64,000 bases of DNA from Gnetum montanum (Eukaryota > Streptophyta > Gnetopsida > Gnetales > Gnetaceae): positions 183,922-247,921 of the forward strand of contig MNCI01007783.1 of NCBI GenBank assembly GCA_015680685.1, in the 5' to 3' direction. Each line of letters starts with the position of its first letter. Positions within the stretch are counted from its first letter, which is position 1. The notes under the pieces were generated by a model, which was not told the DNA's origin, did not search any database, and was given only the letters and a program-made list of their open reading frames with translations. The translations under genes were made by a program, and so were the position numbers. Of the stretch, positions 13,390 to 24,785 are shown one piece after another.

Positions 13390-15150
13390 TCATTAACAAA
13401 TTAGCATGTAAAAAAGCTATAGAGTTAAAGGGGTTATATGTTGAATTGCTTAAATAGATAGGACTATCTATTCATACAAAAATTTAGAAAATCAAATGTT
13501 GTAATCAATGGAGTTGCTAAATAGTGGAATATTAGTATAACAATGCTTCTTTATAAAAAAGTAAAAAACAATTTAAATAACTATTGTATTCAAGTAGTAT
13601 TTTTACAAAGCTATTAGGTACTATTATCAAAAGAAGAATAAACAATTAGGCCAAAATAAATATAATTAGGGTAATCTACCAAACATGTTTTAGATAGAGC
13701 CATTCTATTGTTAATCATTTGATCACTCTTAAATGCTACATCAAAATTACCAAAAAGCCTAATAAAAATATTATTTATTTAATATATAAATTTTATAAAA
13801 GTTTTTGATTTAGTGAGCTAAAAAATGTTATGGCTATTACTAAATAATATAGGCGTTCATGTAGAACTCATAGTAATGACTTATAAGTTGTATGAAGAAG
13901 CTATCATCAAGCTCATTGATAGTGAATCAAAAAATAATTTTAAATCTTGATCCAAAATTGGGATAAAGTAAGGTTGTCTTTCATCTCCAACTCTATTTGG
14001 TCTCTTTATTAATGAGTTGCAAGATTGGTTATGTAATGGACAATATAGACATGCTATAAAAATAGGTTTTAAGTAGTTAACCTACTTCTTGATGCAAATG
14101 ATGCTAATTTAATATCTAATTCTAAGAAAGGTATGTCTAAAATGATGTAAATTTGAAAACAATTTTACATTTTTTCTTGTTTGCAAGTCATCTAAAGAAA
14201 ACTAAATTGATAATAACGGGTACAAGAAACACATAATATAATTTTAAATTTAGTGATCAGAATGTACAAATTATGGACTCTTTTATATACTTGCTTGATC
14301 TTCAAGATGTCAATAATTATAGATGGGATACATTCATTAAGGAAAGAATAGCTAAAGAATAGCTAAGGAATAAAAGTTGTTTCTATAATTGAAAATAAAT
14401 GTAAGACATTAGAAGCTTGGGCTTTGAATGTTAGCAATCAAATCTTTCATGTAGTCATTTATCCTATTGTATTATATGGATGCATTCTTTACATACTATG
14501 CCTTAGTGTAAAAAATTGAAAGGCCATTGGAAGAATATAGATGATATTTTTACTTAATAAATTAAAGGTAAAATTTTAAACACCTTCTTCCATGATTTTG
14601 TTAGAGTGTAGTTTGCTCCCTCTAAAAGCAATGTTATTTGTTAGGCGTTTGGTTATACCTAAAAATTGGTAAGAATATAATAGATCAAAATTTCTAATAT
14701 AATTCTTGAAGACACAAAAGAGCATAGATTGTATTTTCAAGGAATATAATTGTTGACCTAAGATATCTCGTAGGAGAACCTACAAAGTAATCAAAAGCAC
14801 ATTTGTAAGTTGGTTTCATTGCAGGTTCTAACAAAGTTATGTTCAAATGTGGAAGAGAAGAAAAAATTTTATTTGAAATGTATAAGAGATAATCAGTTAA
14901 CCTTAGAAGTTCACTATCTATTACTTGTACTTCCAATGAGATTTTACGAACTTCATTTGAGTTCACATCATTTAAGAATAGAAAGTGAAAGGTAGATGCA
15001 AATTCTTAAAGAAGTACATACATATAGGTTATGTAGGATAGAAGATCTTGGGAATTAGCAAAATGTTTTTCTTAGTTACCCTTGCATTGAACATTTAAGA
15101 CAAAAATACTATTCATCACAACATTTCAAAGATGTAGGTACATCGGGATC
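13390..15150 (+). mobile_element. L1-type LINE fragment (decayed)
   Basis: Plus-strand translations in shifting frames match plant L1-type reverse transcriptase: NNLNNY near 13570, CLSSPTLFGLFINELQDWL at about 13975-14035 (family form G.PLSPTLFGLYIDELE), then LLLDANDANLISNS near 14080-14125, where the catalytic YADD has decayed. The C-terminal part (14810-15120) has FYLKCIRDNQLTLEVH, HLSSHHLRIESER and CRIEDLGN, matching the ends of the LINEs at 49990-52247 and 37930-38960. Frameshifts and stops occur throughout. Confidence 0.75.
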
Positions 15151-15216
15151 TAAAAACATGATTTGGGATGAGTTTGGAATTTTCCAAGGATTTTGAAAAT
15201 GTGGTCTAGGATGACA

Positions 15217-15730
15217 TCTTTTAAAATAATAAATTTTAATAATATTTCAGATACATAAGTGTAAAAATTTATTAAAACAAAGCTAGATGTTACTTTCATG
15301 TCGATGTGGGATTTTGGGGCATGTCCTCTAAGTTCAAATTTAGGTCTTACAATTTGAGAAATAAGCATCTTAATATTACTCCAAGTTGTGGTCCTTGTAG
15401 CAAAAGTACAATATTGAAGAAAAAGGTCTATATGATCTTTTCTGGTTAAATCCAATGTTAACAAATTTGTTGAGTTGATATTTAATTTTCAAAATACAAA
15501 TCTAATGTTGTCTAATAAGAAGAGTGTTGGAACATGAAATTAGTGAAACATAGGTACACCCCAAGATTTATAGAAGTTTATAACTTAGTGCTACCTAGTA
15601 ACTAGTGACCCAGGATTACTAGGCCAAGACTCATACCATTACCCTAATACTTCATTATTGTCCAAAAGATCCTTTGAGTCTATGTAATAAAACCTCTGTA
15701 TTTGATAATATTTTAGATACATTTAAATAA
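15217..15730. repeat. ~515-bp direct repeat, copy 1
   Basis: Nearly identical to 16008-16525, in direct orientation at an offset of 791 bases. On the minus strand it contains two tRNA-like heads: one at about 15300-15400 (TTGGAGTAATATTAAGATGC then CTTATTTCTCAAATTGTAAG) and one at about 15560-15660 (GGTATGAGTCTTGGCCTAGT then AATCCTGGGTCACTAGTTAC). Both resemble pol III A/B box regions of tRNA-derived SINEs. Which element type it is remains open. Confidence 0.8.
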
Positions 15731-16007
15731 TATATATCTATAAATTGGCCGAGAGAATCTTATTTGTTTACAAGTAAAAAGTTCTTTGAGTAAAACATTT
15801 CACGACTTCTGAACGAAGAACAAGATTTAAAAACCCAAATTTTCATGCCTTCTGGACAAAGAACAAGAGTTCTATATCTTATTTTTCCTAAGGATGGGTT
15901 TTCTAAAAAAAAATTCCATCAATTAGTGTATGCTCTCACCCTCGGCTGAATTAGCACTTTGATCCTATTGCTTCGACCGCTGCTTCAACCTACGTGGGGG
16001 GGATAGC
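15731..16007. other. Spacer between the two direct repeats
   Basis: 277 bases separating the ~515-bp repeats. It contains a short imperfect internal duplication, ACTTCTGAACGAAGAACAAG (about 15811) and CCTTCTGGACAAAGAACAAG (about 15849). No coding signal is seen. Confidence 0.6.
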
Positions 16008-16525
16008 TCTTTTAAAATAATAAATTTTAATAATATTTCAGATACATAAGTGTAAAAATTTATTAAAACAAAGCTAGATGTTACTTTGATGTCGATGTGG
16101 GATTTTGGGGCATGCCCTTAAGTTCATATTTAGGTCTTACAATTTGAGAAATAAGCATCTTAATATTACTCCAAGTTGTGGTCCTTGTAGCAAAAGTACA
16201 ATATTGAAGAAAAAGGTCTATATGATCTTTTCTGGTTAAATCCAATGTTAATAACTTTGTTGAGTTGATATTTAATTTTCAAAATACAAATCTAATGTTG
16301 TCTAATAGGAAAAGTGTTGGAACATGAAATTAGTAAAACATAGGTACACCCAAGATTTATAGAAGTTTATAACTTAGTGCTACCTAGTAACTAGTGACCT
16401 GGGATTACCAGGCCAAGACTCATACCATTACCCTGATACTTCATTATTATCATTGTCCAAAAGATCCTTTGAGTCTATGTAATAAAACCTCTGTATTTAA
16501 TAATATTTTAGATACATTTAAATAA
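16008..16525. repeat. ~515-bp direct repeat, copy 2
   Basis: Second copy of 15217-15730, with a few substitutions and a short insertion (an extra TTATCA-like stretch near 16446). It carries the same two minus-strand tRNA-like heads. It borders the low-copy island containing the first peptide gene. Confidence 0.8.
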
Positions 16526-16539
16526 AGTATGGTAAAAAT

Positions 16540-17600
16540 ATTCAAAAAATTTAAATTAGATAATTATATTTTTTATTTCCTGCATTCATCATCGTTGTCA
16601 ACATATTATAGTTTTAAGCAACTTTTTTTAGTTAAGATTTACGCTTTTACTACCGGAACAATTTAAATTTAAGGTGAAATTCTACTTGATGTCCCATCCA
16701 CATCCGCCAAGGTGTCCCGAGAACAGCCCGAAGGTAGAAAATTTTCCGGATATGCATCCTCTGGGCGCACTGCTTTTAATTTGATAGCTTATTCGGAATG
16801 GTGCTGAAGTATGAAAATGGCTAAATATTTCGTTTAGCAGAATCTCCATGCTAGCCAAAACGTAAACATAATTTGGTCACTGTAATTCGACCTTAACATA
16901 ATTTGTTCACAATAATCAAAGGATTAAGCTTCTCCTTTGTGCTGATACCCTGAACCATTCTGGAACATGCTCAATTTTCATGGTACCTAAACCGAACTGA
17001 GCCAACCATTTTCTGCCCACAGATGCGGCTGCCACTGCCAGTAAAATGACGGTTTGACCCAGAAACGATAAAAGGTGCATTAGTAACACGCACTGTAATA
17101 GTCTCTTGACGTCTTAATTGATTTTTGGCCTCCTCGTGCGCCGTCCAAAGGTTTCATATGAGTCAAACATGGATGGTCAGGTTCGACGGATTTCCATCTT
17201 TCACGTCGTTGATGACATAATCAAAATATGACATTTTGAAATCAAAATGGACTGGTTGCAGCCTTTCAAGCTTTTTTGAGGTTGAGAGGAAACTGCAACA
17301 GGAATATCGATGCACTGAAATAGCAATAACAGTTGCAGTTGTATTGAGTGGCATGCCATGACCGCAATTTTCCATGTGTGTGTTTGAACTTTGAATGATT
17401 ATGAGGAGGATGCATACTCTTCACCAAACATTGACGTATTTTGCATCATGTTTATGATTCTGTTTTGTATTGCATTGTAACCGTAGTTGTAGTTGTAGTC
17501 TGTTCGAATATTCTGATGAATTCTTTAGCACAAACGATGTTAGGTTTGCATCGGATTCCAGTTCTCTTGCTGATAACCTGTGCATGGCTTCACAGACCTT
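16540..17600. other. Low-copy upstream region of the 17704 gene
   Basis: Richer in G+C than the flanking transposon DNA, with no repeat or transposon domain that I can recognise. Overlapping short open frames on both strands have no family signature. The stretch ends at the TATA-like box of the downstream gene, so it is the likely promoter region. Confidence 0.45.
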
Positions 17601-17607
17601 CATTGGC

Positions 17608-17615
17608 TTTAAATA
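17608..17615 (+). promoter_or_regulatory. TATA-like box of the CEP-like gene at 17704
   Basis: TTTAAATA, followed by CCC, 96 bases before the ATG at 17704. The other two family copies have the same element followed by CC at similar distances (20355-20362 and 39517-39527), so it is probably the ancestral core promoter. Confidence 0.5.
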
Positions 17616-17703
17616 CCCTCAGACATGCCCTCTGATACCAATATTCACCAGATATTTGAACTGGGTTTTATTCTTTTGTATCTTAAAATCATATCATTAA
17701 ACA

Positions 17704-17987
17704 ATGGCGGTTCCAGCTCGAAGAGTGGTTTTCTTTCAGTGGCGACAATGCTAATGGTGGTGCTTTCAGTTGCAGTTACAGTGGCGGATGCAAGAAATCT
17801 GAGGCATAGGTTATTGCATCAGATTAATGATGTCCAGAACAGATTGAAGACTTTTAACGTGGGCAAGATTGCCAAAATTGGAGTAGAAGAACAAACTCTC
17901 TTGAACTCAAAACTGCCATCAGGTGCAAGTCCTGGAGTGGGTCATTCTGTGCCTCTTTCTGCAGCAACCCGAAGCATCAACAACTGA
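17704..17987 (+). pseudogene. CEP-like secreted peptide precursor, apparent one-base frameshift
   Basis: The reading frame ending at 17987 encodes a small secreted-peptide precursor: a hydrophobic segment (LSVATMLMVVLSVAVTVADA) with a plausible signal-peptidase site after ADA, a charged variable middle, and LPSGASPGVGH near the C-terminus (His codon 17943-17945), followed by a 13-residue tail. SPGVGH is the conserved core of CEP hormones, which act outside the cell through receptor kinases; the upstream F-R-P-T part of classical CEPs is absent. The ATG at 17704 (MAVPARRVVF) matches the start of the 39626 gene but is one frame off. One extra T in the run at 17729-17732 would join the two, so this is either a recent pseudogene or a sequence error. 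Alternatively translation starts at 17748 (MLMVVLSVAV...) in the open frame. That frame is also open upstream to an ATG at 17625, an unlikely start. PIP peptides are a related alternative family. Confidence 0.65.
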
Positions 17988-18081
17988 TTCAATTCCATTC
18001 TCATTTCCACAGTGGCCCATTCTGTTCCCTTGATCCAGTTATTCAGATTCTCCTTACATTATTGCATAATATGTACTTTTG

Positions 18082-18087
18082 AATAAA
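18082..18087 (+). terminator. Possible polyadenylation signal of the 17704 gene
   Basis: AATAAA about 95 bases after the stop codon, in a T-rich 3' region. It is a plausible plant poly(A) signal, but such hexamers are common in AT-rich DNA. Confidence 0.4.
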
Positions 18088-18099
18088 TAGGTTTTCCAT

Positions 18100-20350
18100 T
18101 TTTGTTCATAGGTTGTAGTTTAAGCTGTAGTAGTTCTATTTCAATTTCAAAGACCCGTGTTTCTGCTTAAAGCTGTTTGATGCCAATGAAAGAGCAAATT
18201 AAACTTTATGATTTTAATATATGTAAAATCACCTGAGGTGGATGGCAGTCATGGTACCAAAGAGATGGTTCTATCTCCTTAATTATGTGGATTTTCCTTG
18301 TCAATTTAGAAAGCAAATTTGATGCACAACCCCTTGAAATTTCTTGATGCAGCTTAGTTTGATTTAATGGAATTCCGCAGAAACATATAAAATGCCGATG
18401 CCGTTAGAATTTCAATGCTACTTTCTTTCCACGTATGGAACATATAATTATTTTTTTTTTCTTAAGAATTAGAATCTTACTATGTAAGCCTTTGATGTGT
18501 TAAGAAATGGCAGACTTCAACATTGGTTCTGGTTTAAACTTCGGTCAACCACACTATAACCGTGGGGCTTCATGTCGACCGTTATGTCCAGTGGATGGTT
18601 TATACTTTGGGTTAACGGCAGCTGTGGTTGATCAACATTAATTATGATAGTTATTTACTTGTTATGAAAAGACAATTCTTTATTATTGGTTTGCCAAGTT
18701 TTCGGTGCTTTATATACCAAGGCATTCTATACTTGCATAAACATATCATTCATACTTAGAAGATTGTTTTAGTGTTTGATTTTCTCTTCAACTATTTAAC
18801 TATGCTACCTGCTACTGGTCTTAGTCTTGCAGTTTGAGTATTTCTAACATGATGATCCTATTTATAATATATATTCTTACAATTGAACATAAAGAAATAA
18901 CCTCAAATCGGTAACATATGAAAAGTAGCCCAGAAATTAAATTAAATAGAATATAAGAGAACACATCTTTTATTAATGTGATTTAGAAAGTATGACTTGC
19001 AATATGATATCAAAGGCTAAAACCCTTAACACGTAAATGGTAGAATGGAATTTGTAAGAGAAAATTTAGCAGAGATCACAGATGCCAATGAAGCATTGTT
19101 GAAGCATTGTTGGTATTGAGTTTTACTTGCAATATTTGGCTGAGTTCAAACAAATACATGACCAAGTATTAGACAAAATATGGCTGAAGAAAATAAAAGT
19201 ATGCCTTAAACCTTTTACATTGCAAATGAGATAAGTATCTCATATTTCCTTACACCTTTTATACTTAGAATAAAGTAAAAAAATTATCCTTAATTATCTT
19301 TTTAAATCTTTTAAACATTTATCATTTAAAAATTTTTCATTTAATATTTGCAAGACATCTTATCAATCTTCTCTGAGTAATTAACATTAATGACCTGTAA
19401 GTTGCAATGAGTTTGGAACCTTAACTCGAATGATATTGAGAGTTCCCTGTGTTAGTCAACTAATAAATCAAATATTATAACAATAATTGAAATAAGTTCT
19501 TTTTTCCTTTAAAATTTCATCGTAGTTCCTAAGTATATAGGAACACCTAGATTCTTGTTCATCTGAAAATACAGTTACAAAGTTAACTTATTGTCAACCA
19601 AGAAAGTAAAACTGTTTAAGCATTCATCGTCCTATAATGAAGATGAAGATGTCACCGTCCTATTCCTAATCTGAGGAGAAATTCACATTTTTTTAAGAAG
19701 GACAAGTGAGGCAAAGATATGTTTGCAAGTGCCCTTTCAATTGCATGAAATACTTATCTTTGAAGTTGCAAGTTGGAACCGCTATTATTTTGACCTTCAC
19801 AAGTAATATGGAAGGTAACGAAAACCCTTGTCCTGCATGCAAGAAGACTAACACGAAACATCAAGCGCCAATGCACAAGCCCAGAAAAAGATTGCTAGCT
19901 GTAACAAAATTATGGTCTCATGCAAGTAAACCCCTTTTTTTTAAAACTAGGGAAGAGCAGATTTTATTAATAAAGAAAATATAGATATTTGATTTTAGGT
20001 TTTCAATCCACCCACTAACCTGAGTGGACTGAACAGCATAAGTAATTTGGGGTGGGTTTTGATTGTTTTCTCTGTTTCTTATGTTTCACATTCATGAAAG
20101 CGATTCAAGAAACCAATTATTCGGAAACTGCAATCAAAAACATGAATTTTTTCTTTGACGATAATGCCATATCTGACATTCGATATTTATTTCCTTGGCT
20201 GCTCCACTGCCTGCATCCCTACTCTGTATTTGAGAGTTTCAGACGGATGATTCACTTTGTGATTTGGTGAAAGTGCATTCAGACCGGCCAAACAGTTAAC
20301 GAACTCTACCTTTTAATTTCTTGTCATTCAGCCATGTTCCTGATGCTTCT
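18100..20350. other. Island between CEP-like gene and its relic
   Basis: No protein family is recognised. A TATA-like TATATACC (18711-18718) lies 91 bases before a short ATG frame at 18802, a layout similar to the family promoters, but the frame closes after about 12 codons. ATGATATCAAAGGCT near 19005 weakly resembles a copia primer-binding site. An open stretch at 19706-19984 has no recognisable motif. Confidence 0.4.
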
Positions 20351-20354
20351 TTCC

Positions 20355-20362
20355 TTTAAATA
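20355..20362 (+). promoter_or_regulatory. TATA-like box of the CEP-like relic
   Basis: TTTAAATA followed by CCAG, 117 bases before the ATG at 20472. It matches the element at 17608 and that at 39517 in sequence and position. Confidence 0.4.
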
Positions 20363-20471
20363 CCAGAGCTACGTCCCAATATCTTATCACATGTCCCATT
20401 GCTTTCGTTACCTGCTCAGAGATCCAACATTTCAGAAGCAGTTACTCTCTTTTTCATATTCAAATTAACCC

Positions 20472-20572
20472 ATGACGTTTGGTGTTTGCGTGAGACAACG
20501 GTGGTTTTCTCAATCACAGTGGTTGATGCAGAAAACTCAGGCAAAAATTGCTGTAAATCTGGTGTTTGAATA
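20472..20572 (+). pseudogene. Truncated CEP-like precursor relic
   Basis: An ATG is followed by sequence that aligns with the signal-peptide part of the 17704 gene: the blocks GACAA, GGTGGT, ACAGTGG and GATGCA occur in the same order, with two small deletions. In one frame it reads VVFSITVVDAENSG, matching the hydrophobic end and cleavage region (TVADARN) of the intact relative. That frame differs from the ATG's, and stops follow at once. The SPG.GH core is absent. The alignment ends where a repeat-like sequence (GACACTAAGAAGGGGGTCAA) begins near 20573, so an insertion probably removed the 3' half. Not functional. Confidence 0.5.
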
Positions 20573-22246
20573 AGACACTAAGAAGGGGGTCAATCAGTGT
20601 TGTTAAAATAAATTATTTTTAAAACTAAATCAAGTTTCAACTTCAACTCAAGGCAATGCTAGAAGCACAAAAATACTAGTTAAGAAAAACCACACCTACA
20701 CAGGCAACGCAACAAATTTTCAGGTGGTTTAGGTGCTAGATTGGCCGGCTTACCTCCACCCTAAAAACTCTTCCCTAAAACTTATAACTCAGAGTAATTT
20801 ATTAAATCAAATAAACATTATCACAAGGCTTTTCGTTTGCAATCAATATGATTTGGTGGTTATTTAACCGCATCGATAGCAACCCTGAAAACAGAGATTT
20901 CCAGAAGAAATCCACGCTTTCTTTGTCAAGTCTCTGAAATAGGAAGATTTTGTAAGAACATTTCTTATGTACAATATGTCAGAGCTGGCTCAACTTAAGG
21001 TGTTGATTGTTTGCGAAAGGTGGGTAGTGGCCCCGGATCAGATAGAAAATTCTTCAAAAGTCACGACCAGCCATATCCCTAGACATTGCTAGAACGGTGG
21101 CTTGTGCCTTATGGTGGGTGAGAAATTCTTCTTTATTGTCGGAAGTCGCTGGATTTGCAAGGATCAAAATGCTATTACTCCTTCTGTCTTCTAAACGTAT
21201 TGGGCCTCTTCTATATCAATTTTAATGCATTTGGATCAATATCACTTGCCCTGTTTCACGAAATCAACAAATTGGACCACATTGATTGGGCAACAAGAAT
21301 TTATATCATCATAATATTTCGTTACAGGTTGTTGGATTTACCGTCTTCTATAAAAATCATCGATGGATTTTAGAAATTTTAAAAGTGCTAAAGGTCACCA
21401 GAGGCAATACAAATGGATACACTAATATTTTTAATAAAAATGCTTGCAAATAAGGTCAATTCGTGACAAATTTGAATTGATTTCGGCCCAACTATATAAG
21501 GGAAACTTAAATTTATAGCAGAGGCTAAAAGACATTACCATCCATGGCAGATTTCATACTTCCTTATACAAATTGAGCAAACATAGCTTCATAAGAATAG
21601 ACAGGCAATATGTCACTGAATTATACATTCCATTGGTATGAAAACATCAATAAAATGCCCAGATCTATGTTATATCTTCTAAATAAGAGGCTCAAACAAT
21701 CTTGACATTGAAGGCCAAATTAAATATTAATTCACAAAAAATATAGGGCTGAAACATGATCTTAAATGCCCTTCACTCTAAAACATAAATTCTATTATTA
21801 ATTGTCTCATTAATGTTACAAAGACCTACTACAAATTCATATATAGTTGGAAATTCATATATAGTTGGTGGAGGCAAAAGTAAAAAAAATTTCATGAATT
21901 AATAGACTTTAAAGCTTTCAAACTTGCTAAGATATTTCTTCAAACACTCATAAAAAAATGCGTTATTATAATTTAGGTGAGAACATGAAACATAAGAGCA
22001 TCAAATAAACTAAATTTAGCATCTCTTTGGATGCATGTGGGGGCCTTCTTCATCTTCAATCACTTGTCATATTTGTGTGAGAAAGCTTGTTAGAATGTAA
22101 GAATCATTATGAGAAAAGTGTAAGAAAAATTTCTAAGAATTGGGCCTGCAAGATTTATAATGGAAGAGCATAATTGTGAAAGATTCAGCTACAAGAATGT
22201 GAAAAAATTAGGAACCTAAACTACAAATTCAGCTACAAGAATGTGA
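20573..22246. other. Repeat-like insertion and unassigned sequence
   Basis: The stretch from GACACTAAGAAGGGGGTCAA to about 20990 looks like a dispersed plant repeat (LTR-like), judged by its abrupt start inside the CEP-like relic; no second copy is in the window to confirm it. From 21000 to 22246 nothing is recognised apart from short open frames without motifs and a small duplication (ATTCATATATAGTTGG twice near 21836-21867). Confidence 0.35.
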
Positions 22247-23086
22247 GAAATATTCATGCATAATCTGGTCGAATTATGTGGATCTATGTCTTCTGATACA
22301 CTAGCCTCTACGAAGTGAACTTACCCTAACAACCATTCATTGTCTTCCCAATTACACTTGTGATATTCAAGGATATGGTTAAGTGTAATCAAGGCATGTA
22401 ATTTTTATTATTTTTATGTTTTATGTTTTGGGTGCTTAAAATAAAGGATGAAGGAAATGAAGTAATTTAATTGCTAATTTAATCTAACTAACAAACCAAG
22501 GTCTAACTATTCCTAACATAAGTATCTGGTTCCACTTTTCATACATATCCTAAATACGTATAACGCTACTGGGTTACCAAATGTCAAGTGTTACTAGGAT
22601 TACCAACATCATTCACATTCTCGAAGTGGCCATGCTTATGTGCTTAATTAATTGCCATTTAACATAGCTAGCTTAATTCCTTAATTAGATTAATTAACTA
22701 AAAGCATCAAATAAAATTTCTGAAAAACATTAAATGAATGAAGGAAATATTTAATGTAGCCAAAATGCTGTAAGGTTTATCAGAAAGTTCATCTTTATTG
22801 TCGCACACATTGTCATGCTCAAGTACAACAGTGCTCAAATAAAGATTCATACACTCAATGACTTATGTTGTAGGTACTTGGAAAAATATTCTAACTCTAG
22901 GGAAGAAAAACTACCAAAACTTTGCTACTCTATGATAAAGATACTCCCAAACTGTGCATCTAAGCACTATATTTATAGGTCAACATACATCGAATATCCT
23001 ACATCACCTCTAGGCCCCTGATATTGGGTATCCAATATCAAGGCTTTGATATGTGATATTGGAGCCTAATAAAATATAGTTCATCA
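22247..23086 (-). repeat. 3' LTR of element B
   Basis: Matches 29251-30121 over most of its length, for example CTATGTCTTCT..TA..CTAGCCTCTA at 22285 and 29331, and GATATGGTTAAGTGTAATCA at 22372. Its inner edge at 23086 is preceded (minus strand) by the purine tract CATGGAGGTA, as at D's right LTR (CATGGGGGTA). About 30-40 bases of the outer end are missing or too diverged to align. Confidence 0.8.
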
Positions 23087-23099
23087 TACCTCCATGAGT

Positions 23100-24350
23100 G
23101 AATAAACTTATAGCTTTTAGGCACCTTGTCTAATCAACAATTACACTTGGCTTGGTTGTGATTATGATGAATTGATTCTTTTAATAGCATTAGTGGGAAG
23201 AATGAAAATAGGGTGAAATAAATAAGTGGTCCTTTATTAAATTTTGAAAAGCCAAAATGTCATGAAATGCTTGAAGGGGGCTAAAGAATTCATAGCAACT
23301 AAAAGGAGGATTTCACTGAAATACATTGTGAAGATGTGCATAATTGGATGTCATTGATGGGACATGCAAAAGGATTTAATTGTGAGAATGCTTAAGGATA
23401 AAAAACTTAACTAATCCAACCAAAAGGTATGCAAGTGGGTCCTCCCAAAAGTAAGCACATATGCTTTGTTGTCCTTGCATATCCACAAACCAAGGAGTGC
23501 ATGGGCCCCAAGGATGATTAATGTGGCACATGTGTGGGGTTCCAATAGAAGACCTTATCTCTTAATTTAAATTTGACTTTCCTAATTATAAGGTCATGGC
23601 TTGTGGATGATAAGATCATGGATTCCCTATTAGTAACCTCTACTTGACCATTGGATTGGGGATGATAAGGTGTTGTTAGTTTATGCTCAACCCCAAGCAT
23701 TACATGAGCTTCTAAATGGTAGTGCTTATAAAGTGGGTTTCATTATTAGAAATTAATACATGTGGCACACCAAACCCATTTACAACATTCTATTGTAAAA
23801 ACCAAGAAGTAGTAGAATATGTACAGTCAATGACAATTACTGCTTCTACCCATTTCATACAATAGTCAATAACCACTATGATGTATGTCTTTTCATTTGA
23901 CATGGGCATGATGGAACCCATGAAGTCAATACCCTAAATATCAAAGGGTTCTGGTGGTTGAATCCATTGTTGAGGTCTATTCATTTGAGTAGTCATTTCA
24001 CCATTACATTGGCAATGCTCACAAGAGTTGACAAATTGGTAAGCATCCTTGAAAAATGTTGGCCAGTGATATCCTACCATTAGGATATTAATTTCCATGC
24101 ATCTCCTTGCATAGTGGGCCCCACAATGACCCTCATGATCATCCTAGAGAATGTATAATTGATCAACATTAGTGACACCCCAATGAACCTAGCCATCGGC
24201 ACACACCTTGTAGAGGTGCTTGTTGATCTCCATGAAGCATTTCACCTAGTGAAGAAACTATTATTTCTTTCGATGATCCAACTCTTATGGCATCTATTGA
24301 GTAAGAAGATAGGTGAGAATGTCATTGTACCATTTAGACTTAGTGGGTAA
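23100..24350 (-). pseudogene. Gypsy integrase remnant, element B
   Basis: The minus strand reads CEHCQCNGEM (zinc-binding cysteines) near 24010, GIDFMGSIMPMSNEK and IIVVIDYCMKWVEA near 23870-23930, VLISNNETHF near 23750, and an open segment at 23518-23700 beginning MLGVEHKLTTPYHPQSNGQV, the strongest integrase signature in the window. The catalytic Asp of the SD.GTHF block is changed to N, as in A. Stops break the frame. Confidence 0.8.
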
Positions 24351-24431
24351 CTATTTAGTTATAGCCTCAACAAAAAGTAGTTCAGGAAACTAATTCAACA
24401 GTGGGCTTTCCTCCTCTTTTTTTTTCCCATC

Positions 24432-24785
24432 TCAACTAAGATAGGTGACTAATGACCACATTACAATTCCCTCTAAATCTACCATAGTAAGATTGAATTC
24501 TTGCAAGATCACTAGCCACCATATTGCACAGGGGCTCATCATTGACTTATTCATCAGGAAGTGAATTGCTCTATGGTCCATGTGCACAAACACCTTATAT
24601 CCAAGCACATAGTTCTTGAACTTCTCTAGAGTGTACACCACCACCATTAATTTATTCTCTATGGTGGTGTAATTTAGCTTTTCTCTCATAGTGCTTTGAC
24701 TTGAGTAGTGGATGTAATATGAATGTTTCTTATTGTCCAACTTCATAAGCACAAGCCCCAAGGCATAATTTGATGCATCCATCAT
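24432..24785 (-). pseudogene. Gypsy RNase H domain, element B
   Basis: A 117-residue open stretch: MDASNYALGLVLMKLDNK keeps the first catalytic Asp, then YYIHYSSQST, LNYTTIENKLMVVVYTLEKF (the family's catalytic Glu in EKEL is altered here) and KVFVHMDHRAI. This is the longest surviving open piece of pol in the window. It lies between the RT and integrase remnants as expected. Confidence 0.8.

Noticed and set aside
17421-17700. Several overlapping open frames just upstream of the CEP-like gene
   Set aside because: They overlap each other on both strands in the promoter region and have no domain, signal peptide or conservation in the other family copies.
17704-17987. Reading the 17704 gene as an IDA or CLE peptide
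   Set aside because: The C-terminal core SPGVGH fits CEP (and partly PIP) and not the PIPPSAPSKRHN-type IDA or RRVPTGPNPLHN-type CLE patterns.
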